11,950 bases of DNA, from positions 1 through 11,950 of the forward strand of contig JALWOO010000765.1 in assembly GCA_027083485.1 (NCBI GenBank), written 5' to 3'. Shown here in pieces: positions 1 through 5,865 of this stretch. The notes below the pieces were generated by a model. The model saw only the letters and a program-made list of their open reading frames with translations, made no database searches and had not been told where the DNA came from. The stretch is from Amylibacter sp. (lineage in GTDB: Bacteria > Pseudomonadota > Alphaproteobacteria > Rhodobacterales > Rhodobacteraceae). The translations under genes and the position numbers were made by a program. Within the stretch, counting starts at the first letter, position 1, and each line of letters begins with the position of its first letter.

Positions 1-506
1 GGTTTGGTACAGCGCAGCCAATCCTTCAGCACCATTTCACCGGCGATTTTCCCATCCACTACCGCCGTGCGCGTGGCCATTTCCTTGTCGTTCTGACGCA
101 TCACCACCGCCCGATCCAATCCTTGGGAAATCGCTAGAAAGGCGCCGCTTTCACACAGCCTGCGCAAAATCCGCAGCACGTCGCGGGGCATGGTTTCGGA
201 TGTTTTTTCGGCGGGAGACAAGGTTGTTTTGGTCATAGGCTCAACACTTTCTGATTGCAGGTTCAGGAGGGGAGAAGGCGGCGGCACAGAAGCCAGAAAA
301 TGATCGACCAGCGGGTCATCCCGCATCAATTCGATTTTCCGGACCCGGCGCATAACAGTTGAAGGGTGCAAATCAAACGCCGCAGCAATGGCACGGATGC
401 TCTGCCCCGCTTCCACATGGGCCAGATAGCAGGCAAGAGTTGCGGCGTAATAGGTTGCTGGTCGGTGCGGTCTGGTATTGCCAAAACCTGTGGTCAAATC
501 ATTCAC
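1..506 (-). CDS. HTH protein, DUF6456-like (partial, C-terminus beyond window)
   Basis: The first 168 residues of a leftward protein are visible and the rest lies beyond base 1. Residues about 34-60 form a helix-turn-helix (AGQSIRAIAAAFDLHPSTV followed by a basic MRRVRKIE), which suggests DNA binding. A proline/serine-rich linker follows at about 74-100. A second predicted helical segment begins near 107 (PRDVLRILRRLCESGAFL). I recognise this as the N-terminal part of the Rhodobacterales HTH proteins that carry a C-terminal DUF6456 domain; that domain itself is not in view, so the family name is an inference. I chose the GTG at 506 because a GAGG sits 7 bases upstream (514-517) and no ATG in frame is close to a ribosome site; the frame stays open further upstream. 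The gene is divergent from the DUF6477-like gene, and the two families tend to be neighbours. The target is unknown; regulation of the shared intergenic region is plausible. Confidence 0.7.
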   Translation of the reverse strand, partial: MNDLTTGFGNTRPHRPATYYAATLACYLAHVEAGQSIRAIAAAFDLHPSTVMRRVRKIELMRDDPLVDHFLASVPPPSPLLNLQSESVEPMTKTTLSPAEKTSETMPRDVLRILRRLCESGAFLAISQGLDRAVVMRQNDKEMATRTAVVDGKIAGEMVLKDWLRCTK

Positions 507-575
507 GACGGTACCTCGTTTCGCGCTGCCCCCGAAAGAGCAACCTAAGGTTGTTGGTTGAAAAATTTGTTAAAG

Positions 576-584
576 TTATCCACA
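576..584 (+). promoter_or_regulatory. Consensus DnaA box (single)
   Basis: TTATCCACA matches the strict DnaA box consensus TTATNCACA at all positions. It lies in the AT-rich region between the two divergent genes and about 11 bases from a 7-bp dyad. No second clear box was found nearby, so this is more likely a DnaA-responsive promoter site or a chance match than an origin. Confidence 0.4.
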
Positions 585-594
585 TTTGTTCAGT

Positions 595-617
595 ATTGTT
601 TCTAATTGATAAACAAT
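595..617. promoter_or_regulatory. Inverted repeat, candidate operator between divergent genes
   Basis: ATTGTTT (595-601) and AAACAAT (611-617) are a perfect 7-bp inverted repeat with a 9-base spacer, so half-site centres are 16 bases apart, about one and a half helical turns. A weak rightward promoter (TTGTTC at 586-591, GATAAA at 608-613, 16-base spacer) would overlap it. An operator for the divergent HTH protein or another dimeric regulator is an inference. Confidence 0.4.
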
Positions 618-700
618 CATAAACAGGGCGCACGCCTCAAAGCTCATTCACGCAACAGGCAGAAATTTCGGAGATACTCACCCGCATAAGGAGAGTTACC

Positions 701-997
701 ATGTTCAAGATCATCGACATTCTGCAATCACTGAAACGCCCGAAAATCCTTGTGCGTGCAGCACGGCTTGGCTTGGCGGAATATAACCGGGACAGGGAAT
801 TGCGGCGGATTACCAAAACGACACAAAACACGAACCCGCAAGCCGTTTTTGCTCGATTGCTGGCACATGAACATCATCTGGAAGATGCCCGCTGCAACGG
901 TGATGCTTCCTATAGCATCCAGCACCACATTCAGGTTTTAACCGCCGTTCTGGCCGAGGCAAAACTAATCATAAAACGCAATAAGAACGCCACATAA
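701..997 (+). CDS. DUF6477-like small conserved protein
   Basis: This 98-residue soluble protein has no signal peptide or membrane segment. Its N-terminal half contains KRPKILVRAARLGLAEY, then a basic RDRELRRI, and the second half is helical with a GDASYSIQHHIQVLTAVLAEA stretch interrupted by no charged clusters. The pattern of RPxxLVRAARxGLxxYxRDxxLRR followed by GDxxYSxxxHIxVLxALxAEAxL is what I remember of the DUF6477 family, which is largely restricted to Rhodobacteraceae and has no established function. The ATG at 701 has a strong AAGGAGAG (688-695) at proper distance. It is divergent from the DUF6456-like HTH gene and convergent with the M23 peptidase gene, whose stop lies 4 bases beyond its own. 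An intrinsic terminator sits 80 bases downstream, inside the M23 gene. Family assignment is from memory of the pattern. Confidence 0.8.
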   Translation: MFKIIDILQSLKRPKILVRAARLGLAEYNRDRELRRITKTTQNTNPQAVFARLLAHEHHLEDARCNGDASYSIQHHIQVLTAVLAEAKLIIKRNKNAT

Positions 998-1001
998 CAA
1001 T

Positions 1002-1988
1002 CTAATTTATAAATGTTTTATTGGATATTTCAGAAACCGGAATTCCGGACCTGAGGATCGAAACGTGCATTTCATATGCCCCCTTTGGCCAGCCGCCAGA
1101 GGGGGCTTTTTTTCCGGCAAAGCTTATCCACTGGGCCTTGTTACGAGGCATTTTTGGGCTGTTGCTTTGGACCAGTTTCCCCATGGGACCCGTGATTGAA
1201 ATCCGGAAAACATCCCCTTTTTTCAAGTTGATCCCAAGCCCGTAAGCCACCAGCGGTTTATCCGCTGACAGCACCGCTTTGCCGGCAAATTCGCCATCCA
1301 TAACCCCCGAAAAATCCACCGACTTTGTCGCGAATCCAAGGGCAACAATTTTGCTCGGCTGATAGGAAAAACGCGCCAACACCGCCGGTTCCCAAAGGGA
1401 TTCGGTCACTTTTTCACTGCAATTGTTAACCTTTTCAGGCTGAAAAGGATCAACAATTTCTTTACCTTGGTAAACGCTCAGATGCACATGCGGGAATTGG
1501 GTATTGCCCGACAGGCCAACCTCCCCCAACGGGGTACCCTGTTTCACCCAATCCCCCTTTTTCGGGCGGATAGATCCCCTTTTCATGTGGCAATACTGGG
1601 TCCGCCAGCCGCCTTCATGCATCAGGCCGACTCCGTTTCCACATTCCCGCCCCGCAATCGCAGCGCGGTCTTTTGCGGTTTGCAGCCGGTGATCCGCCAT
1701 GCCATCCCGCAACCCCACAACCCGACCGGACGCCGCCGCCAACACCTGCACACCTTTGCGCATTTCCGCAGCGGTGGGCAGGCGAATATCCGTACCCTTG
1801 TGTCCGTCATAAGTCGCTCCGCCACAGGCAAAATCCGCAGCCCCCTTTCCCGGGTCGTGGTCTACAAACTGTTGGATAAAACAGCTCTGCCCCAGAACAC
1901 AATCAACCGGCCAGGACAGGCTTGGCGGCGCGGCCTGTGCCACCGCTGCCCAACATGCGTAAAAAACACCTGCCAATATCGCCCGCAT
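1002..1988 (-). CDS. Exported M23 (LytM/lysostaphin-type) metallopeptidase
   Basis: This 328-residue protein begins with a signal peptide (MRAILAGVFYACWAAVAQA, cleavage near residue 19), so it should act in the periplasm. The M23 zinc site is intact: HKGTD gives H63 and D67, YCHM gives H134, and HVHLS gives H167 and H169. The family comprises peptidoglycan endopeptidases and inactive relatives; with all ligands present, catalysis is plausible. Cysteines around the domain may form disulphides. Residues from about 190 to the end form an extra domain without a recognised name. I chose the ATG at 1988 because GAGGG (1994-1998) lies 5 bases upstream; the GTG at 2000 would overlap that site and has no site of its own. 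The gene is divergent from the M20 peptidase gene. Its 3' end contains, on the other strand, the terminator of the DUF6477-like gene. Confidence 0.85.
   Translation of the reverse strand: MRAILAGVFYACWAAVAQAAPPSLSWPVDCVLGQSCFIQQFVDHDPGKGAADFACGGATYDGHKGTDIRLPTAAEMRKGVQVLAAASGRVVGLRDGMADHRLQTAKDRAAIAGRECGNGVGLMHEGGWRTQYCHMKRGSIRPKKGDWVKQGTPLGEVGLSGNTQFPHVHLSVYQGKEIVDPFQPEKVNNCSEKVTESLWEPAVLARFSYQPSKIVALGFATKSVDFSGVMDGEFAGKAVLSADKPLVAYGLGINLKKGDVFRISITGPMGKLVQSNSPKMPRNKAQWISFAGKKAPSGGWPKGAYEMHVSILRSGIPVSEISNKTFIN
1078..1113 (+). terminator. Intrinsic terminator of the DUF6477-like gene, inside the M23 gene
   Basis: GCCCCCTTTGG (1078-1088) pairs with CCAGAGGGGGC (1096-1106) as an 11-bp stem with one G-U pair and a 7-base loop, followed by seven T (1107-1113). 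It lies 80 bases past the DUF6477-like stop, wholly within the antisense strand of the M23 coding sequence, where it encodes a KKAPSGGWPKGA segment. Confidence 0.85.
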
Positions 1989-2070
1989 TGCTGCCCTCAC
2001 AATCTGCTTTAACTTTGTCTCTAACCATGCGTAGATTTATGCGACCAACCCCCAAGTGGAGACAAGACAA

Positions 2071-3441
2071 ATGTCACTCAATTCCGTTCTCGCACATATT
2101 GATGCCGATCAGGAAAACGCCCTGACCCGTCTGCTGGATCTATTGCGAATCCAGAGCATTTCAACCGATCCTGCCTATAAGGACGAATGCGACAAGGCCG
2201 CCGATTGGCTGGTGGCCGATTTGGCCGGCTTGGGGTTTGATGCCTCCAAACGCCCGACGCCGGGGCATCCGATGGTGATGGCCCATGCGCCCGGCGAAGG
2301 GACTCATGTGATGTTTTACGGCCATTACGATGTGCAGCCGGTGGACCCGTTATCGCTCTGGGATAGCCCGCCGTTCGAGCCGCAGATCGAGGACACGCCC
2401 AACGGCAAGGTGATCCGCGGGCGCGGGGCCTCGGATGACAAGGGCCAGTTGATGACCTTTATCGAGGCCTGCCGCGCCTGGAAAGCGGTGACAGGATCGC
2501 TTCCAATCAAGGTTTCCGTGTTTCTGGAAGGCGAAGAAGAAAGCAGTTCACCCTCGCTCGTGCCCTTTATGAAGGAAAACACCGACGAATTGCGCGCCGA
2601 TGTGACCCTGATTTGCGATACCGGCATGGCGCGCCCCGATACGCCGGGGATTGTAACCATGCTGCGCGGGCTGGTTGGTCAAGAAGTCAAGATCACCGGC
2701 CCCGCGCGCGACCTGCATTCCGGCATGTATGGCGGCATTGCCATGAACCCGATTCGCGTGCTGAACAAGGCATTGGCCGCCCTGCATGACGAGAATGGAC
2801 GTGTCACATTGGACGGGTTTTACGATGGCGTGCCCGATTTGCCCGAACAGGTGGCCAAACAATGGCAGGGTTTGGGGTTTGATTCGGCGGAATTCCTTGG
2901 TGAAGTGGGCCTGAAACATCCGGCAGGCGAAGCCGGTTTCACCGGACTTGAACAAATCTGGTCGCGCCCGACCTGTGATGTGAACGGCATTTGGGGCGGC
3001 TATACCGGTGACGGGTTCAAAACCGTCCTGCCATCAACTGCACAGGCCAAGATCAGTTTCCGTCTGGTGGGACAACAGGACCCGCAGCAAATCCGCGACG
3101 CGTTTCAGGCCCATATGCGCCGCCACCTGCCCGAAGATTGTGAAATCGAATTTATCGATTACGGCCTGTCGCGGGCCTCTGTGATGGAAATCGACAATCC
3201 CGCCTTTGAAAAAGCCCGTCAGGCTCTGTCCGATGAATGGCAAGTCGAAGCCGCCTATGTGGGCTGTGGCGGATCAATACCGATTGCGGGGCATTTTCAG
3301 AACATCATCGGCACCCAGTCCATGCTGATCGGGTTTGGGCAGGACGATGACAACATCCACTCCCCCAACGAAAAATACGATTTGCGGGCCTTTCACAAGG
3401 GAATTCGCAGCTGGGCGCGGATTTTGGCGGCTCTAGCCTAA
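2071..3441 (+). CDS. M20 family dipeptidase / metallo-exopeptidase
   Basis: This 456-residue cytoplasmic enzyme belongs to the M20 di-zinc peptidase clan (carnosinase/CNDP-like branch, dipeptidase type). Metal and catalytic motifs are in order: GHYDVQP with H85 and D87, GRGASDDKGQ with bridging D122, EGEEES at 153-158 with the general-base and metal glutamates, CDTG with D183, and HSPNE with H430. ARDLHSG (H216) lies in the dimerisation domain and matches the histidine that reaches across the dimer in CN2-type enzymes. Length is normal for the family. The exact substrate cannot be told; peptides with free carboxyl ends or N-acyl amino acids are possible. I chose the ATG at 2071 because GGAG (2058-2061) lies 9 bases upstream; the in-frame GTG at 2056 overlaps that site. 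The gene is transcribed divergently from the M23 peptidase gene, 82 bases away, and the two may share a promoter region. Confidence 0.92.
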   Translation: MSLNSVLAHIDADQENALTRLLDLLRIQSISTDPAYKDECDKAADWLVADLAGLGFDASKRPTPGHPMVMAHAPGEGTHVMFYGHYDVQPVDPLSLWDSPPFEPQIEDTPNGKVIRGRGASDDKGQLMTFIEACRAWKAVTGSLPIKVSVFLEGEEESSSPSLVPFMKENTDELRADVTLICDTGMARPDTPGIVTMLRGLVGQEVKITGPARDLHSGMYGGIAMNPIRVLNKALAALHDENGRVTLDGFYDGVPDLPEQVAKQWQGLGFDSAEFLGEVGLKHPAGEAGFTGLEQIWSRPTCDVNGIWGGYTGDGFKTVLPSTAQAKISFRLVGQQDPQQIRDAFQAHMRRHLPEDCEIEFIDYGLSRASVMEIDNPAFEKARQALSDEWQVEAAYVGCGGSIPIAGHFQNIIGTQSMLIGFGQDDDNIHSPNEKYDLRAFHKGIRSWARILAALA

Positions 3442-3459
3442 CGCGCTTTTGGCGTCATC

Positions 3460-3492
3460 AAAAACGCAGGCTGTTTTGCAACAACCTGCGTT
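3460..3492 (-). terminator. Hairpin between convergent genes, probable terminator of the XRE gene
   Basis: AACGCAGG (3463-3470) pairs with CCTGCGTT (3485-3492); after a C/A mismatch the stem continues with TGTT/AACA around a TTGC loop. On the minus strand the stem runs into five T (3464-3460), which suits termination of the XRE gene that ends at 3543. On the plus strand only TTCTC follows, so service to the M20 gene would be weaker. Confidence 0.55.
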
Positions 3493-3542
3493 CTCAAGCT
3501 ACTATGCGCATGGCAGTGCGCGGTACTGGTTAAACCGTTTTG

Positions 3543-3896
3543 TCAGGCGTTTTGCCTGGCAAGTTCGTGGATGAACGTGTTCAGTTGCGACTTGACCCGT
3601 TCATTTTTAATGCGGGATAAATCGGACATTACGCGGGCCGTTTCCAAATCAATCGCACCGGAATCATTCTCTTGTGCGCCGTCCAGACCGCCAAAGAAAT
3701 ACGCAGGCGATACATCCAGCAACATTGCCAGTTCATAGAGCCGGCTCGCCGAAATCCGGTTGCGCCCGAGTTCGTATTTCTGGATTTGTTGGAACGACAA
3801 CTCCAGCTTGGCAGCGACGTCCGCTTGGGTCAATCCGCGAATCACCCGCATCTCTTTCATGCGGCGTCCGACGTGAATATCTACTGGATGGGTCAT
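3543..3896 (-). CDS. XRE-family regulator, PraR/SinR-like
   Basis: This is a 117-residue transcription regulator with a single HTH_3 domain at about residues 8-66. The opening VDIHVGRRMKEMR, the turn GLTQADVAAKLELSF, the recognition helix QQIQKYELGRNRISASRL, and the tail DVSPAYFF match the common alphaproteobacterial group that includes rhizobial PraR/PhrR. The last 45 residues are a charged helical tail, probably for dimerisation. AGGGAGA lies 4 bases before the ATG and fixes the start. It is divergent from the LysR-like gene and shares a 227-base intergenic region with it. A TTATGC/GCATAA dyad just upstream of its own start, overlapping a possible -10 (CATAAT at 3939-3934), suggests autorepression. 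PraR of rhizobia acts on quorum-sensing and biofilm genes, but its target here is unknown. Confidence 0.88.
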   Translation of the reverse strand: MTHPVDIHVGRRMKEMRVIRGLTQADVAAKLELSFQQIQKYELGRNRISASRLYELAMLLDVSPAYFFGGLDGAQENDSGAIDLETARVMSDLSRIKNERVKSQLNTFIHELARQNA

Positions 3897-3934
3897 ATTT
3901 TCTCCCTAATTTGTCTTTCCAGCAAGAAAACTCA

Positions 3935-3960
3935 TTATGCGTGTGCATTCAATTGCATAA
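3935..3960. promoter_or_regulatory. Candidate operator for the XRE gene
   Basis: TTATGC (3935-3940) and GCATAA (3955-3960) are a perfect 6-bp inverted repeat with a 14-base spacer that contains a further TGCA (3944-3947). The left arm overlaps CATAAT (3939-3934, minus strand), a possible -10 of the XRE gene. Autoregulation is an inference. Confidence 0.4.
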
Positions 3961-4028
3961 AAACAACTTTTTGGCGTGTTTAGATTTACCCATGATGTAT
4001 TATTTATTTTCTGTTTGGACCGTTAACG

Positions 4029-4067
4029 TGTACACCTACTACTTTTGCGTTTATACTGTGTTAATAA
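4029..4067 (+). promoter_or_regulatory. Candidate promoter and LysR-type dyad for the LysR-like gene
   Basis: TGTACA (4029-4034) and TATACT (4052-4057) fit a -35/-10 pair with a 17-base spacer. The -35 lies inside the palindrome GTGTACAC (4028-4035), which overlaps a second palindrome CGTTAACG (4021-4028). The -10 lies in TTAT-N9-ATAA (4051-4067), close to the T-N11-A form of LysR-type binding sites. All are predictions from pattern only. Confidence 0.35.
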
Positions 4068-4123
4068 GCATCGACCTAACAGGGTGATTCTGAAAGGTCG
4101 TCTCTCATTTTTAAGAGGAATTC

Positions 4124-5023
4124 ATGGCCCGCAAACAAAGCCAATCCATACTTTTTGAGCAGCTCCGTTCCTTTTCAACATTGGCACGCACGTTAAACCT
4201 GTCCAAAACCGTACGGGCTCTAGGCAGCACCCGCCAAACAGTGCGACGCCACATTACAATGCTGGAAGAAAGCAAAGGCGTTAAGCTATTTAAAATTGAG
4301 GACCGCCAGTATGAACTGACCCAAGAGGGCGAAAACTCCCTTGGCGAGGCCGAAGAGCTTTTGGCAAGAGGGGAGGCTTGGGCAAATAATTTATCGGGGC
4401 ATATCAACGGCTTACCACACATATCCTTGGATATTGAGGATGAGATATACTATCATCTACAGCAACATCCCCTCAGCAGCCTTTGGTCAAACAGTTCCGA
4501 ATTGATGCAATTTGGCTTCCAGTGTTGGGCAAATTCCAAAGGTGAAATCGAGTCCGAGGCCTTGGCCCCGATACGCCCCTACCTGATGGTTTTCCGATGG
4601 CTGGAGAATAAATGGGTCTGCGTAGAAGTTGGAAATCAGTCCTCTTATGCCACCTGGTTTGGCTGGACCTGGGAACGATCGAGCATTGGGCGCGGCGTTG
4701 CCGATATGCCCGGCGGCCCCGGCTTTGGCAACTTGCTTATTCAACCCTTTAAAGAAGTTTCGACCACCCATTCCGTACGCCTTGACCACATCCACACACA
4801 CGTAGAACGTACACCAGACACCGAAAAAGTGCCGATTAGCTACCAGAGGTTGATTCTAGGGTGTCGTTTTCCAGACGGCACGGCAGTGCTCGCAACACTG
4901 ATTGATCGCACCTATAATATTGATATTAATGGATTATCCAGAGAATCAATCGAATCCATGCCCAAAGAGCTAATTATGAGTATAAATCTGAATCATGGAA
5001 AAATTGAGGCAAAGGCTTCATAA
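4124..5023 (+). CDS. LysR-like HTH regulator with atypical C-terminal domain
   Basis: This 299-residue protein has a LysR-type winged HTH at about residues 10-65 (LARTLNLSKTVRALGSTRQT then VRRHITMLEESKGVKLF and the wing RQYELTQEGE), followed by a linker helix at about 66-92. The remainder does not resemble the usual periplasmic-binding-like effector domain: it is shorter and rich in W, F and Y (FRWLENKWVCVEVG, ATWFGWTWERS, then a glycine-rich ADMPGGPGFGN). The alternating strands with helices could be a PAS- or GAF-like sensor fold, but I cannot name it. GAGG lies 5 bases before the ATG. It is divergent from the XRE gene and probably co-transcribed with the GNAT-like gene 45 bases downstream. 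Codon use is more AT-rich than in flanking genes, especially near 4900-5010, a weak hint of transfer. The role is likely a transcription factor, and the ligand is unknown. Confidence 0.78.
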   Translation: MARKQSQSILFEQLRSFSTLARTLNLSKTVRALGSTRQTVRRHITMLEESKGVKLFKIEDRQYELTQEGENSLGEAEELLARGEAWANNLSGHINGLPHISLDIEDEIYYHLQQHPLSSLWSNSSELMQFGFQCWANSKGEIESEALAPIRPYLMVFRWLENKWVCVEVGNQSSYATWFGWTWERSSIGRGVADMPGGPGFGNLLIQPFKEVSTTHSVRLDHIHTHVERTPDTEKVPISYQRLILGCRFPDGTAVLATLIDRTYNIDINGLSRESIESMPKELIMSINLNHGKIEAKAS

Positions 5024-5036
5024 ATAGGGTATAAAA

Positions 5037-5062
5037 CCTGTGTTAACTAAAAAATACAGGAG
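5037..5062 (+). promoter_or_regulatory. Short inverted repeat overlapping the ribosome site of the GNAT-like gene
   Basis: CCTGT (5037-5041) can pair with ACAGG (5056-5060), which overlaps the AGGAG ribosome site (5058-5062). The stem is only 5 bp with a 14-base loop, so any masking of the site would be weak. Confidence 0.2.
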
Positions 5063-5068
5063 CCCCCC

Positions 5069-5776
5069 ATGTCTTATCAAAGTAAATTCGCCGGAGCGCA
5101 GTTCGTTTCGACAGTAAATGACATTGCCCGTAGCAAGGGTATCTTCTTGCATACCGGCACAAATTTTGACGAGTACGCAGAGCTTGTTGCCCAATATCGG
5201 CCACAATCTCCGCTTGGTGCCCCCTTCAACCCGGCATTGCATAACCTGGACCAAAGTAACGCATTCTGGATTGCCGGACGCAATGATAATGACGAGCTGG
5301 TTCACACCCAGGCCGTTCGTTTGCTTGACCTCAAGAACCAGACCCTTGCCGAATACCTGCACGACAATTTCCGCGATTTCCCTCCCGGCGGTGTGCCGCT
5401 GGATATGGATGCTTCCAACTATCAGGCCGGACCGGGTGCCCACCGCATCAGAGGCCGCCTTGCCTATCATGGCGAGGTCTGGCTCAAGCCCGGGGACAGC
5501 TCTTATCGCGGCACAGGCATTGCTGCCGTGCTGGGCCGTTACGCACAAGCCATGGCCATGATGGCATGGTCACCTGATTATGTCTTTGGATTCATGCCAC
5601 AATCAATTGCCTTTGGCGGTTTTGCCGAACGCGAGGGCTATGTGCATTCGGAACCGGGTGCCCTGAATTGGCACCATGCAGAAACCGGCGATGTAATGAA
5701 AGGCTTCCTGATTTACAACGAACGCTACGATCTGGACTGGATGCTGGAAATGCCTGTAATGGATCTCGTGGCCTAA
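5069..5776 (+). CDS. GNAT-like acyltransferase-fold protein of unknown substrate
   Basis: This 235-residue protein has no signal peptide or membrane segment. Residues about 65-88 (FWIAGRNDNDELVHTQAVRLLDL) look like the paired strands of a GNAT fold. Residues 134-160 (HGEVWLKPGDSSYRGTGIAA then VLGRYAQAM) look like strand 4 and the pyrophosphate-binding loop (R/Q-x-x-G-x-G/A; here RGTGIA, 147-152) plus helix. The following YVFGFMPQ and FAEREGYVHSE fit strand 5 and the next helix. This suggests acyl-CoA-dependent transfer, but no substrate residues can be named and I do not recognise the subfamily. An insertion of about 45 residues between strands 3 and 4 (89-133, with FRDFPPGGVPLDMDASNY) is unusual. 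AGGAG lies 6 bases before the ATG. It follows the LysR-like regulator by 45 bases in the same direction, suggesting a regulator-enzyme unit. Confidence in the gene is high; confidence in the fold is moderate. Confidence 0.75.
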   Translation: MSYQSKFAGAQFVSTVNDIARSKGIFLHTGTNFDEYAELVAQYRPQSPLGAPFNPALHNLDQSNAFWIAGRNDNDELVHTQAVRLLDLKNQTLAEYLHDNFRDFPPGGVPLDMDASNYQAGPGAHRIRGRLAYHGEVWLKPGDSSYRGTGIAAVLGRYAQAMAMMAWSPDYVFGFMPQSIAFGGFAEREGYVHSEPGALNWHHAETGDVMKGFLIYNERYDLDWMLEMPVMDLVA

Positions 5777-5810
5777 GGCCAGCTGCGCTGCTTGCAAGAT
5801 AGCGCAATCA

Positions 5811-5860
5811 CCTGTCCGGATTTCTTTGGGGGGACCAAAATAATCCGGACAGGATTTCTT
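5811..5860 (+). terminator. Long hairpin, possible terminator or REP-like element
   Basis: CCTGTCCGGATT (5811-5822) pairs perfectly with AATCCGGACAGG (5842-5853); after a 2x2 internal loop TTTGG (5825-5829) pairs with CCAAA (5835-5839) around a GGGGA loop. ATTTCTTG follows, an imperfect U tract. GGATTTCTT also occurs twice as a direct repeat (5818-5826, 5852-5860). It could be a terminator of the GNAT-like gene or a repetitive element. Confidence 0.5.
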
Positions 5861-5865
5861 GTGGC

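Noticed and set aside
541..620. Chromosome replication origin suggested by the DnaA box and AT-rich DNA
   Set aside because: Only one consensus box is visible and no origin-linked gene (dnaA, dnaN, hemE, parA) is nearby.
2056..2070. Upstream GTG start for the M20 peptidase
   Set aside because: The GTG overlaps the GGAG that serves the ATG at 2071 and has no ribosome site of its own.
3543..3560. CAGGC/GCCTG hairpin at the end of the XRE gene as a terminator
   Set aside because: No U tract follows on either strand; the hairpin at 3463-3492 is a better candidate.
3674..4087. Plus-strand frame of 137 codons opposite the XRE gene and through the intergenic region
   Set aside because: It has no ribosome site, is antisense to a clear XRE regulator, and its tail is translation of AT-rich promoter DNA.
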